A stretch of 64,000 bases of DNA from positions 214,833 to 278,832 of the forward strand of contig BDTX01000003.1 of NCBI GenBank assembly GCA_002897615.1, written 5' to 3'. Position numbers and translations under genes: made by a program. A model generated the notes under the pieces. It had not been told where the DNA came from, searched no databases, and saw only the letters and a program-made list of their open reading frames with translations. This stretch comes from a bacterium BMS3Bbin14 (GTDB taxonomy: Bacteria; Desulfobacterota; Desulfobulbia; Desulfobulbales; Desulfobulbaceae). Positions 55,477-64,000 of this stretch are shown here, one piece after another (position 1 is the first letter of the stretch; each line of letters begins with the position of its first letter).

Positions 55477-57834
55477 TCAAGCTTCACTAACAATATTCAA
55501 AGGTAATTGTGTACATCGGCCAATTTTGTCATGGATTGTAATCGCATATTCCAGTGTCGGTGATAAGATTATCATTATGGGTTTGTCTATTCGATATTCG
55601 TTTTGGGCTGCTATCTCCGTTAAGCTTTTAATGTCAAGTCCGCTAGGTTCGTTGCCACCCGAAGGATGATAATGCCATTCACCTAGATAAAGGCCTTGTT
55701 CTCCAAATTCTTTGAAAGCAGTCAAAAGCTCTTTCTGGCAATATTCCTCATCCTTGTCGAATCGGGTTTTGGTTCTTACAGCATTCGGACCAGGCTTACT
55801 TGCTCTTAAAATTGTATACTCTCCGTTGACTTTCCTGTGTCCAATCAAAACCCCTCCTGTTTCGATATCACCAGATTCAGAGGCCTCCTTTTTTACAAAA
55901 TCCAAAACATTTTTTCGAATATCAACTTTTGTGTCTTCCATCCTCTGACATATACGGCAATTGGGGTGTGGAGGTATATTTCCTGTGCTTATCATTCCAT
56001 ATGTTGATGCTTCAAGAGTTATCCCTTCCAGTGACTCAGAACTCCATATCCAATGATTGTTGGCAGTATCCTTACCCTGAAGAAAATCAATGATAATCCT
56101 AGCAAAGATTCCAGAAATAATTTTCATGTCTGCAGCACTTGCAGGCCTTACCGGGTTATTGCACTCGTTTGTTATCACCGGCAAACTCTCATCCTCTTGG
56201 ATATTCAGGAAGACGGGATCTCCATCATTGAGATACTGCCCCAGGCAAGCTTTGCAAGCATCTGTTTGCGGAATAACCCTGAAAATGCGTGCCACTTTCC
56301 CACCTCGAAGAACCCTGCAGTAAAAAACAGTTCTTCCATGATCAACGGCCTGTTGGTTGAGGTAGGCCTCTATGCTATCGTCTGCTATTGAGGAAACCCC
56401 AATTGAATTTCCTGGAAAATAATCCTTAATTTCGGCAAAAAGAATGTTTAAGATTTTGTGGTCAATTTTTACAAATGGATTGTGAAGCACGAGATGTTCT
56501 TCCATTCCTATTGCTTTTGGGAAATTTGTTCTATTTATACCCAGGCTGTGCCTGACCACATTGTGTGCCCTTAAATTTTCTTTATCTACAAGCAGTATGC
56601 TTCCCACACCTGCCTTGTTCAGTGCGTCGGCTGTTTCAGAACCAAGAGCTCCGCAACCTATAACAGATATTGCCTTATCCTTTAAAAGTCCCCTCTCTGC
56701 CCTGCCCATATTTCGCATGTGGAAATAATCATCAGTGAAATACTCCTGATACACCGCTTGAATAGAGTAATCAAACAACCTCTGTTTCAGCTCTTCTTCG
56801 CCACTTGCAATTATTGGAGAACGGCCACCTTTGGTTAGCCTGAACATCTGCCAGTCCAAATCTCTAAATCTACCCGGGAATCTGAGACCAACGTAAATGA
56901 AATCATCCAGCCGTTTCAACTCTGGTTCCAACTTATTTACCAGTTCAGAGGTTCCTGTTTCCTCATCTCCGTCACCAATATATCGCGCAAGTTCAGTCAC
57001 ATTTGAAAAAGGTTCAGGCTCAGTAGAAATCTCCCACCAATATCCTTCAATCAAATCACCATCGCTTATCCTTTTGACCTTTTCCTGACTATTCTCTTCT
57101 AATATCAGCTGGTTGACATCGGGAATAGAGGTGAACAATACCAGCTGTTTATTCACATATATCTTTGGCGGAAGCGTGACACCTGCTTGGTTCTCACCAT
57201 ATAGCATCACACCCATATATGTTTTTTTGCAAATTTCATCGGGAAAGAAGTTTGCTGGGATAAGGCTAGATAGTCCCGCGTAGAACTTTCCTTGCACTAT
57301 CTCACTATCAAAGAACAGGTCGGGCAGAAGATATTCAATTTCGTAGGTTCTGTTTGCAAAATGATGAAACAATTCAACTTCGGCGCTGTCCTTGGGAATT
57401 CTTCCAGATAGCCAGATTCTTAATCTCTTTATTATGTCCTCGATAGGATATATCTCTGGAGTCTCGCCATGTAAGTCACCTGTTTCAACGAAACAAACAC
57501 TCCCGTCTTCGTTTTGGTGACGTCTATTGAAAAAACGGATATTGCTCCTCACGCGTTGCCTGATATCTTCAGGCGACAGCACCGAGTATTCAATTGCCGT
57601 TTCTTTGCTTATTTCATTTTCGAGAATATATATCGTTGGAGGAATGTATGGAGTGGCTTCAGGATAGACGATCAAAATCGGGAAATATTCTGTTTTGCTT
57701 TTATGAATTATAATGTTGCCACTGGATATAAGTGTTTCCTCTATCTCCTGATACTGTTCCCTGTAACTTGAATTACTTGAAAGCTGTTTGGTCTCTCTAT
57801 ATAACCAGCTAGTGTGACGAGCGAACCATTCCAT
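55477..57834 (-). CDS. E2-E1-JAB triple fusion (ubiquitin-like conjugation and deconjugation)
   Basis: A 785-residue protein with three modules. An E2-like N terminus (about 1-165: FPILIVYPEATPYIPPTIYI, then DGSVCF with candidate catalytic C114). A ThiF/E1 domain (about 385-620) with nucleotide loop GCGALGSETADAL (393-405), two zinc knuckles (C527/C530 and C626/C629) and candidate catalytic C558 in NECNNPVRPAS. A JAB/MPN protease (about 640-785) with E658 and H721-x-H723-x7-S731-x2-D734. It starts in the stop of the MBL gene (TGATG). The DNA is clearly more AT-rich than the core, suggesting transfer. Confidence 0.92.
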   Translation of the reverse strand: MEWFARHTSWLYRETKQLSSNSSYREQYQEIEETLISSGNIIIHKSKTEYFPILIVYPEATPYIPPTIYILENEISKETAIEYSVLSPEDIRQRVRSNIRFFNRRHQNEDGSVCFVETGDLHGETPEIYPIEDIIKRLRIWLSGRIPKDSAEVELFHHFANRTYEIEYLLPDLFFDSEIVQGKFYAGLSSLIPANFFPDEICKKTYMGVMLYGENQAGVTLPPKIYVNKQLVLFTSIPDVNQLILEENSQEKVKRISDGDLIEGYWWEISTEPEPFSNVTELARYIGDGDEETGTSELVNKLEPELKRLDDFIYVGLRFPGRFRDLDWQMFRLTKGGRSPIIASGEEELKQRLFDYSIQAVYQEYFTDDYFHMRNMGRAERGLLKDKAISVIGCGALGSETADALNKAGVGSILLVDKENLRAHNVVRHSLGINRTNFPKAIGMEEHLVLHNPFVKIDHKILNILFAEIKDYFPGNSIGVSSIADDSIEAYLNQQAVDHGRTVFYCRVLRGGKVARIFRVIPQTDACKACLGQYLNDGDPVFLNIQEDESLPVITNECNNPVRPASAADMKIISGIFARIIIDFLQGKDTANNHWIWSSESLEGITLEASTYGMISTGNIPPHPNCRICQRMEDTKVDIRKNVLDFVKKEASESGDIETGGVLIGHRKVNGEYTILRASKPGPNAVRTKTRFDKDEEYCQKELLTAFKEFGEQGLYLGEWHYHPSGGNEPSGLDIKSLTEIAAQNEYRIDKPIMIILSPTLEYAITIHDKIGRCTQLPLNIVSEA

Positions 57835-58898
57835 CAGGCACCCATTGGTTTTTTATCAATTTTCGTGACAGGCGGCGGGATTATTACCTTATTTCCCCCA
57901 TCATCTTTGCCGTCGTCCTGTTTGCCGTATGCCTTGACCAACTCATCGTCAGGATAAAGCTCTATCTCCCCAGCAGAGTCAATATCTACAATAATGCACT
58001 CTCTTTTCTCTCCTAGATGAAATACTTTGTCATCACCAACCTCTTCCTTATATAAATCCATGGCTTCCTTATGAGGATGATCGTGTTTGCTTTCCTTCTC
58101 TTTTGGAGCGCTGACTGTGATATAGGTCGGCTTAATTTTTTTAAGATGGTCCTTGTAAGGTTCTTCGTCCGTATCACCATCTTTCCAGAAAAAAGACTTT
58201 GACCCATGATGAGCAGCACTCAAAACCTTAGAAGGAAGCCTGTCCTTGTGGTAATCAGTGATATGGTCTTTCCATGCCGTATAGTCTGCATCACCTGTAA
58301 TTAATATCTGTTGCTCATCTTCACCGTACTTGAATCGAATTACACCGCATTGCTCATGAATCCTGGAATATCTGGTTTCAGGCTTCTCGTCTTCAATATC
58401 ATCGGATACATAGTCAGCTGGGGCCAATACGTTGTATTTTATGTCACCAAGAATTATTTCTTTTTCATCCAGTTTGTTCTCTTCTGTGCTACCTCGAAGA
58501 CGAAATACATTTTCTTCTCCAATTTTTTTGATTACATATTCCAAGTCGTCATAGCTTCCCCGATGCTCCTTCCCTGGTTTATGCCCTGAATGCCATAACT
58601 GACTGATACCGATCTGGTCATAAATGTCCCGAATCTTCCCAAGGTGGTCATTGTGAGGATGGGTGTTAATATAAATATCTAACTCAGAGTCTCCATCATC
58701 AAAGAGGTCTTTGAAAAGTTCAACAATATCTATCCCACCAGCAGCTTCATCATAATTTGAATCTATGAGCACATACTTGTATTCATCACCATCAGGGACC
58801 ACCAACAGTGTGGAATCTCCTTGCCCCGCATAAAGGAATATCGTTCGGAAAATGTTAGGCTCTGTTGGAATGATTACATCTTTTGCAGTGTTTGACAT
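57834..58898 (-). CDS. MBL-fold hydrolase with low-complexity tail ending Met-Gly-Ala
   Basis: A 354-residue metallo-beta-lactamase-fold protein of the ComEC-tail type. Metal ligands are in THPHNDHLG (HxHxDH), ITGDAD and SAAHHGS. After the domain comes a flexible tail of about 30 residues, rich in Asp/Gly/Lys/Pro (KQDDGKDDGGNK, PPPVTKIDKKPMGA). Upstream in-frame start codons are ignored, since GAGAGGGA precedes the ATG at 58898, which overlaps the patatin end by 25 bp. The stop is shared with the E2-E1-JAB start. Substrate unknown; nucleic acid or nucleotide is typical for this MBL group. Confidence 0.88.
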   Translation of the reverse strand: MSNTAKDVIIPTEPNIFRTIFLYAGQGDSTLLVVPDGDEYKYVLIDSNYDEAAGGIDIVELFKDLFDDGDSELDIYINTHPHNDHLGKIRDIYDQIGISQLWHSGHKPGKEHRGSYDDLEYVIKKIGEENVFRLRGSTEENKLDEKEIILGDIKYNVLAPADYVSDDIEDEKPETRYSRIHEQCGVIRFKYGEDEQQILITGDADYTAWKDHITDYHKDRLPSKVLSAAHHGSKSFFWKDGDTDEEPYKDHLKKIKPTYITVSAPKEKESKHDHPHKEAMDLYKEEVGDDKVFHLGEKRECIIVDIDSAGEIELYPDDELVKAYGKQDDGKDDGGNKVIIPPPVTKIDKKPMGA

Positions 58899-60064
58899 TT
58901 TATCCCTCTCTTTTTTTCGTTCGATAACAACCATGAAAATTTTTCGGCATCATAGTGAATAAATGAGGTCATTCTCTTGCAGTGCAATACCGCGCTACAA
59001 GTCTCGTATCCATGGCGAAATAACAATCTAAATTCCTCAACTGAAAGCTTCCGTAAGGTAGTATCAAATGAAGCTGCAGCAAAAACATCTTTGTTATTTA
59101 GGCACCTATCAGGATCAATTGTCTCTAATGGGATCTTTAGGTTTTGAAAAATTTTTTTTACTGATTCACCTATTCGAAGATATCCACCTGATTTGTTTTT
59201 CAGAAAAAAAGAAAAAAGATCCCTGGCCCTTAAACTCCTGACTTGATCTGTCGAAATATCAACAAGACGAAAATGTTTCGGAGATTTTGGGAGAGGAAAA
59301 TTATGTATCCATTTCTTCTCAACAACTTCCAGAGGTTTAGACGCGTCACTAACCAATAGAAAATCTATATCGGATCGTAGGCCAATTCCCGTTTTGTATA
59401 AGGCCTCAACGCCAAGATTGTCATAAACACCACCATCCCATAATGTAATACTTTTCCCTATGGCATTAATATCAACTAAGTCTTGACCTTTAAACTCCTT
59501 CCATCTGTATTTCTCGGTTCGTATTTTCAGGGGGCCTATCAATCCAGGGACCGCTGCGGAGGAAGCCACAGCATCTGAAAGAGGATAGTCAGGAGAAGGA
59601 ACATAGTGTGCCAAGTGGCCACCCATTCTTTTTGCCGAAAATCTCCAGTTTTTACCCGTCTCATAGCAGGTTGAATTTATGGTCCAGCGCGGTTGCATGG
59701 GCATCTCTGAAACCGAAGAAGTTACACCCCAATGTTTTTTTATGAGCATGCCAATCAAATGCGCTCTCCCTTGAAAAAGGCGCCATGGCTTGATGAAAAT
59801 ATCTAACAAGTATGCCCTTTGCAGATTAAAAGTCGTTAATGTTTTAAATATAGGCGGGAGACACTCCGTAAAAAATGCTTCCTTTGTTGGCCATTTTTTG
59901 CTTCCTTTCTCAAAGATTAAAGCAGCACAAAGACTTCCTCCAGAAACAGTGGAAATATGCACGAGATCATCCCAAAGTCCAGCCTCGGCTAATCGCGTCA
60001 AAAAGCCTAGATGAAATACTGTTGCGCGGACACCACCGCCAGATAATGTGATTCCTAATTTCAT
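58874..60064 (-). CDS. Patatin-like phospholipase
   Basis: A 396-residue lipid acyl hydrolase. The oxyanion loop GGGVR is at 9-13 and the nucleophile elbow STVSGGS has Ser41 (the first Gly of GxSxG is Thr). The dyad aspartate sits in LWDGGVYDN. Residues 1-7 (MKLGITL) are the usual first strand; the in-frame codons upstream to 60100 lie inside the MBL gene and are excluded. It begins 5 bp after the upstream MBL gene and runs into the next. In CBASS, patatins (CapV) are membrane-attacking effectors; the same is proposed here by analogy. Confidence 0.9.
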   Translation of the reverse strand: MKLGITLSGGGVRATVFHLGFLTRLAEAGLWDDLVHISTVSGGSLCAALIFEKGSKKWPTKEAFFTECLPPIFKTLTTFNLQRAYLLDIFIKPWRLFQGRAHLIGMLIKKHWGVTSSVSEMPMQPRWTINSTCYETGKNWRFSAKRMGGHLAHYVPSPDYPLSDAVASSAAVPGLIGPLKIRTEKYRWKEFKGQDLVDINAIGKSITLWDGGVYDNLGVEALYKTGIGLRSDIDFLLVSDASKPLEVVEKKWIHNFPLPKSPKHFRLVDISTDQVRSLRARDLFSFFLKNKSGGYLRIGESVKKIFQNLKIPLETIDPDRCLNNKDVFAAASFDTTLRKLSVEEFRLLFRHGYETCSAVLHCKRMTSFIHYDAEKFSWLLSNEKKRGIKCQTLQKM

Positions 60065-60068
60065 ATTC

Positions 60069-60902
60069 TTATATTGTGCTATAGGATGCCTTGCCATCAC
60101 TATGAACTGAGAATTGAATTCGCCCCGATGTTTTGGTAGATAAAAATTTAGTCATCTTGCCATCTAACAGCAGGCTTTGGGGGTTATCTCTGAATTTTGA
60201 GTCTGTGGGTTCTTTCCCATATTTGTCGCTTATCAGCACTAAATGAGGGTTAACGGTATCCATCATTTCCTTACAGTAACCAGATGATCTTCCATGATGC
60301 GGAGCAACCAGTATTATGTATTCAGCAGCATCAAGTAATGGTTGGAAATCCTTTTTCGCTTGCGGCCATAATTCGTTCCAGCCAGCTTCTTCAACGTCTC
60401 CAGGGCAGACAAATAACCAACCAGCATAGGAATAAAACATTACGATAGAAGTATTATTTATTCCGATTCCATCTCTCCAGCTCAGGTTGTCCGCTTTAAC
60501 AGTTACGCCGCCGTTATAATCAGGGTTGCGAGGATTCTTTTCCCATGCGGGGGTGTGGGTATAGTCTTTGTCAAGCTGCTTAAATATTTTTTGATATTCA
60601 AGTGTCCCTTCTCCATATTTCTCTCTATCTGGAAGGGATGAATTCCTGCGTAAAGTTTTTGGTCTGCCAAGGTGCTTGATTATGTTGGGCAAGTTATGCA
60701 GGTGATCTGAATCGGGGTGACTGATAATTAGGTAATCCAACTCATCGACACCATAGTTATTCTTCACGTGTGCCGCAGGGCAAAAATCAGTATCATTATT
60801 TTTGCCTGCATCTATCCAATGGTTCTGCCCGTTAGGTGTGCTGATCCATATCGACAACCCATGCCCCACATCCCAAAGGGTGAACATCATCTTATTTTCC
60901 AT
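60069..60902 (-). CDS. Second MBL-fold hydrolase (ComEC-tail-like)
   Basis: About 277 residues. The opening MMFTLWDVGHGLSIWI is typical of ComEC-like MBL domains; ligands are in SHPDSDHL (HxDxDH), VCPGDVEEAGW and APHHGRSS. It differs from the other MBL protein in the metal motif (Asp for the second His) and in lacking the long tail. The start may be ATG 60902 or 60890; a TTG at 60932 is also in frame. It follows hsdS by about 40 bp and precedes the patatin by 4 bp. Role unknown. Confidence 0.83.
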   Translation of the reverse strand: MENKMMFTLWDVGHGLSIWISTPNGQNHWIDAGKNNDTDFCPAAHVKNNYGVDELDYLIISHPDSDHLHNLPNIIKHLGRPKTLRRNSSLPDREKYGEGTLEYQKIFKQLDKDYTHTPAWEKNPRNPDYNGGVTVKADNLSWRDGIGINNTSIVMFYSYAGWLFVCPGDVEEAGWNELWPQAKKDFQPLLDAAEYIILVAPHHGRSSGYCKEMMDTVNPHLVLISDKYGKEPTDSKFRDNPQSLLLDGKMTKFLSTKTSGRIQFSVHSDGKASYSTI

Positions 60903-60940
60903 ATCGCACCATTTATCTGATATTTTACTCAAGAACTACT

Positions 60941-62119
60941 TTAGCCTCCTCGAAAGGCGCGTTGGGTAAGGGATTTGAAGAGTAGCTCTGTCCCCTCACC
61001 TTTAGAAATAAGTTTATTTTTCAAATCAATAATTTTGGATAAAAACAAGGAGAACTTTATTTGCAAATCATTATCGGGAATTTCTATTTCTTGCTCCATC
61101 AATCTCCCTTTTGAAATATTAGGCATTGAGCCCGCAGCTCCTCCTGCAAGGCCTTGAATTTGTTTTCTCTTTCCTGCATGAGTTAATAATGCCCATAAGT
61201 AAGCAGGAGTCACTGTTTTTGGGTCCTTGATTCTCAACCTAAAAATCAAGTCGGAAAGTAACAATTTAGAACGAGTGGAGTGAACTAATGCACAAGCTGC
61301 AACCAAATCGTAAGTGTTTTTTCTTGTAAAAAGAAGATCGCCTTTTTGAACTTCTAATTCAGGTCTTGGAGATAAGTCAGAAGGAAGTGCTTTACTTTCT
61401 CTTTCTATGTAGCTGCAGGTAGTAACGGCACCAAGTTTTAGAACCCCCCACTCACCTTCAGATGGTTCACGATCATAGCACCTTGGACTCCACCCGCTGT
61501 CGATTCGCTCAAGAACATCTTTCAAGGGTAGAGTTTTCCACCCCTTGGGGTTGGTGACGGGGTCGCCGAACATGTCGAGGAAGGTGGCGCGGAGGAAGTC
61601 GTCGGCGAGTTTGATGGTGGCTTGCCGTTTGCGGCGGATGGCGTCGGCCTTGTCCAGAATGGCCGCAATCCGCCTTTGGGCGGATAAAGTGGGAAGTGGA
61701 ATTTCGAAAGTTAAAAGTGCACTCTTCGTTATTGCCTTGAATGTGCTGCCAGTACCAAGCTGTGCAAGACTTCTCTCCATGAACCGAAAGTAATGAAGGA
61801 GAAATTTATGGGAAACTTTTTCCGATGCACGGATGGCGTACAACCCCCTACCAATACAGCATTTTTCATTGGCCAAATTAGTCGGACCAACAGGCGCCCT
61901 GACCGACAGTAAAATATCATTAGTCTCGGCTGTTTTTATCGGGCGAAAACACCAGACTCTTGGCTCAGGGTACAGCTCTCCAAAATCAGCCTTCCCCTGG
62001 TAAAAAGGCAACCCCTCACCGTTATTATTATAGTCGCGGGAAGGAGGAGATTGACCGGCAATCAACTGGCAGATCTCACCCAACGGTACACTGTCAAATT
62101 TTGATTTCCAACTTCCCAC
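60941..62119 (-). CDS. hsdS: Type I restriction-modification specificity subunit
   Basis: A 392-residue DNA-recognition subunit with two target-recognition domains. TRD1 opens with KFDSVPLGEICQLIAGQSPP and closes with IPLPTLSAQRRIAAILDKADAIRRKR (a conserved helix). TRD2 spans GWKTLPLKDVLERIDSG to the C-terminal helix LFKSLTQRAFRGG. The start is GTG with GAGG upstream, two bases after the four-helix gene. The TRDs are more AT-rich than hsdM, common for these swapped domains. Confidence 0.92.
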   Translation of the reverse strand: MGSWKSKFDSVPLGEICQLIAGQSPPSRDYNNNGEGLPFYQGKADFGELYPEPRVWCFRPIKTAETNDILLSVRAPVGPTNLANEKCCIGRGLYAIRASEKVSHKFLLHYFRFMERSLAQLGTGSTFKAITKSALLTFEIPLPTLSAQRRIAAILDKADAIRRKRQATIKLADDFLRATFLDMFGDPVTNPKGWKTLPLKDVLERIDSGWSPRCYDREPSEGEWGVLKLGAVTTCSYIERESKALPSDLSPRPELEVQKGDLLFTRKNTYDLVAACALVHSTRSKLLLSDLIFRLRIKDPKTVTPAYLWALLTHAGKRKQIQGLAGGAAGSMPNISKGRLMEQEIEIPDNDLQIKFSLFLSKIIDLKNKLISKGEGTELLFKSLTQRAFRGG

Positions 62120-62121
62120 TT

Positions 62122-62520
62122 TTATTTCCTCTTTTTTGCTGTTCGTCCTGCAGCCGTCAGTATGGCGGTCAATTCTTTAGCTTCCTGCAATAGGGGCTCA
62201 AGTTTTGCTTTACCCATTACCCCGCTTTGAATCAACAGTTCCAACCAGTAGCATGTTTCATCAGCCTCTTCTTCGGCAATGCCCAACTTGGCAATAAACT
62301 CCGCTTTGGAACGACCTCGACAGGCGGATCTGTAGTTGGCCCCCACCGAAGTGGCAGAGCGTAATACCTGTTTCCCGATCACATCGGCTTCACGGTTGCG
62401 TGGCAGGGCTTGAGTCATCCGAATAACCCGAAGAGCAAAGGCCTGTGTTCTGTCCTTCAACTCCTGGGGATGTCCCTTTTCGCCATTTTCGACTTTCGCC
62501 TTTTCACTTCCCACTTTCAA
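62122..62520 (-). CDS. Four-helix-bundle protein (23S rRNA-IVP type) inside the hsd operon
   Basis: A 132-residue helical protein. The blocks [45 protein letters not shown] and [14 protein letters not shown] are the signature of the S23/four-helix family. Such genes are often found between hsdM and hsdS, where their function is unknown. The start is probably TTG 62520 (GGGGGA close upstream), overlapping the hsdM end by 17 bp, or GTG 62514. Confidence 0.85.
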   Translation of the reverse strand: MKVGSEKAKVENGEKGHPQELKDRTQAFALRVIRMTQALPRNREADVIGKQVLRSATSVGANYRSACRGRSKAEFIAKLGIAEEEADETCYWLELLIQSGVMGKAKLEPLLQEAKELTAILTAAGRTAKKRK

Positions 62521-64000
62521 TCATCCCCCGCAGCTCTTCCATGTCCGCCAGGATCTCCTTCTCCAACGCCATCATCCGGTCCAGAATCTCCTGGGGCGGG
62601 TCATACTCCTCCTCTTCATAAACGATCTCCTTGTAGCGGTTGATGGAGAGATCATATTTGTTCTTTCTGATCTCCTCTGCCAGGACAAAGAAATGTTTCT
62701 GGGTTTTATCGGTGTCCTTTTCCGGATCACGGTTCCGCCAACGTTTCAACATATCGGGCAGGTCGTCAGCGGCGATCTTGTCGCGCTTGTCGTCCAGGGA
62801 AAAGCCGTCCGCCTGGACATCGTAATAGAAAACCTGATCTGTACGGCCGCCCTTGGTAAAGACAATAATGGCGGTGGATACCCCTGCATAGGGCTTGAAC
62901 ACGCCGGAAGGCAGCGAAATCACCGCTTCGAGCTGGTTGTCATCCACCAGCATCTCTCGTAAGGCCCGGTGGGCCTTGGAGGAACCGAACAGGACGCCGT
63001 CCGGGACAATGGTGGCGGAACGGCCGCCCAGTTTAAGCATTTTCAGGATCAGGGTGACAAAAAGAAGTTCTGTCTTTTTGGTTTTGACCTTGGCTAAAAG
63101 GCTGGGGTGGACATCGTCGTAATCGAGACTACCCTTGAACGGCGGATTAGCCAGGATGCAGTCAAAAAAATCCTCGGAGGCCCGGGGAAAATTATCCGGG
63201 AAGGTATTGGACAGGGTATCCTGGTAATGGATATCCGGGGCGTCAATACCGTGCAGGAGCAGGTTCATGGCTGAGATCCGCAGCATGGTGATATCAAAAT
63301 CAAAACCGTGGAACATATCATTTCGGATGTGGTCCCAGTGGCCTTCCAACTGGTCACCGGGGTAGATTTTCTGCTCTTCACCATCAATGGTGAGGGTCTC
63401 CACCAGTTCCGGGCTGGTGTTTTCCCTGAGTAAATAGTGCATGGTCTCGATCAAAAAACCGGCTGTACCACAGGCCGGGTCTGCCACTAGTTCGGTGGGT
63501 TTGGGGGCCACGATCTCCACCATCTTGCGGATAATATGGCGGGGGGTGCGGAACTGGCCGTTAATGCCGGCGGTGGTCAGTTTGCCCAACAGGTATTCAT
63601 AGAGATCACCCTTGGTATCGCCCTTGGTCAGGGGCAGGTCGTTGATCATGGAGACGGCGGAATCAAGTAGAGATGGTTTCTGGATCAGGAGCTGGGCATC
63701 CTTCATATATTCGCCGAATGTGGCGCCTTCCAGGGCTGCGTTTTTGAAATGGGGGAATATCCGGTCCCGGACCAGGACCAGCATATCAGCCGGAGGCGTG
63801 TGCTGGAACCTTGACCAGCGCAGATCCTGATCCTTATCGCTGAAAATACGTTTAAAGGGTTTCTTGGTCCGTTTGGCCCGTTTTTCGTTTCGGGTCTCCT
63901 TGATATCCAGGAGCCTGGCAAACATAAGAAAGGAGATCTGTTCAATGACCGACAGGGGATTGGTGATGCCGCCGGTCCAGAATTCTTCCCAGAGTTTGTC
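62504..64000 (-). CDS. hsdM: Type I restriction-modification methyltransferase subunit (5' end outside window)
   Basis: The frame is open to the right edge; the first visible residues read [20 protein letters not shown], the usual HsdM N-terminal helix, so only a short N terminus is missing. The SAM-binding [10 protein letters not shown] and the N6-adenine catalytic NPPF are present, plus the C-terminal helical region ([21 protein letters not shown]). It methylates adenine at the HsdS-defined site. No hsdR is in the window. Confidence 0.94.
   Translation of the reverse strand, partial: DKLWEEFWTGGITNPLSVIEQISFLMFARLLDIKETRNEKRAKRTKKPFKRIFSDKDQDLRWSRFQHTPPADMLVLVRDRIFPHFKNAALEGATFGEYMKDAQLLIQKPSLLDSAVSMINDLPLTKGDTKGDLYEYLLGKLTTAGINGQFRTPRHIIRKMVEIVAPKPTELVADPACGTAGFLIETMHYLLRENTSPELVETLTIDGEEQKIYPGDQLEGHWDHIRNDMFHGFDFDITMLRISAMNLLLHGIDAPDIHYQDTLSNTFPDNFPRASEDFFDCILANPPFKGSLDYDDVHPSLLAKVKTKKTELLFVTLILKMLKLGGRSATIVPDGVLFGSSKAHRALREMLVDDNQLEAVISLPSGVFKPYAGVSTAIIVFTKGGRTDQVFYYDVQADGFSLDDKRDKIAADDLPDMLKRWRNRDPEKDTDKTQKHFFVLAEEIRKNKYDLSINRYKEIVYEEEEYDPPQEILDRMMALEKEILADMEELRGMIESGK

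Noticed and set aside
55477..60902. Calling the operon a type II CBASS system
   Set aside because: E1, E2, JAB and a patatin are all CBASS-like parts, but no CD-NTase is encoded, the three enzymatic modules are fused and two MBL proteins are present. The parts do not meet the definition.

Overview
The window reads as a chromosome segment of a Gram-negative, probably anaerobic deltaproteobacterium (Desulfobacterota, likely near the Desulfobulbales). This is inferred, not searched. The basis is high GC in the housekeeping part, LPS heptose genes (waaF, gmhB), a futalosine-type menaquinone operon, a cdaA-cdaR-glmM operon, a YcaO-TPR fusion and glucosyl-3-phosphoglycerate synthase.

Layout. 1-12.4 kb: an M16 peptidase end, a tandem Usp protein, pepN, then hsp20-lon-ftsY (each overlapping the next by one base), a TerB/J-domain co-chaperone, a 200-bp tandem repeat array and an aminotransferase. 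12.4-15.6 kb (minus): cdaA-cdaR-glmM. 16-27.3 kb: a DUF748 envelope protein, nitroreductase, PGPGW membrane protein, flavodoxin, a lone RapZ C-terminal domain, phasin, UbiB-type kinase, gpgS and a GT4 glycosyltransferase. 27.4-34.7 kb (minus): tRNA-Gln, ubiX, menG, mqnA, a deaminase, mqnC, mqnE and a primary-type sigma factor. 35.4-51.6 kb: HD-GYP response regulator, malQ, Isf-like flavoprotein, tRNA-Glu, arfB, leuD/leuC, an orphan YejA-like binding protein, tsaE-ycaO/TPR-waaF-gmhB, ldcA/coaX, cutA, a Cys-rich miniprotein and aroK.

51.6-64 kb is a defence-type island, nearly all on the minus strand and strikingly AT-rich between about 55.4 and 61.5 kb. It holds a DUF3696 ATPase with a PLD-like partner, a Fic protein with a small convergent partner, and a type I restriction operon (hsdM, four-helix protein, hsdS) running off the right edge. 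Directly downstream of hsdS come an MBL-fold protein, a patatin phospholipase, a second MBL-fold protein with a disordered tail ending Gly-Ala, and an E2-E1-JAB triple fusion. These four genes are tightly packed or overlapping. They look like a ubiquitin-like conjugation system with a lipase effector, without the CD-NTase of CBASS, and are the best candidate for an undescribed system.

A dispersed mobile repeat also shapes the window. It is about 219 bp, has 13-bp inverted ends (CCTGAATCCGTGA) and often shows 5-bp target duplications. Full, internally deleted, truncated and minimal 34-bp forms occur, and several supply the stop codon of the gene they landed in (ftsY, mqnA, the Isf-like gene).
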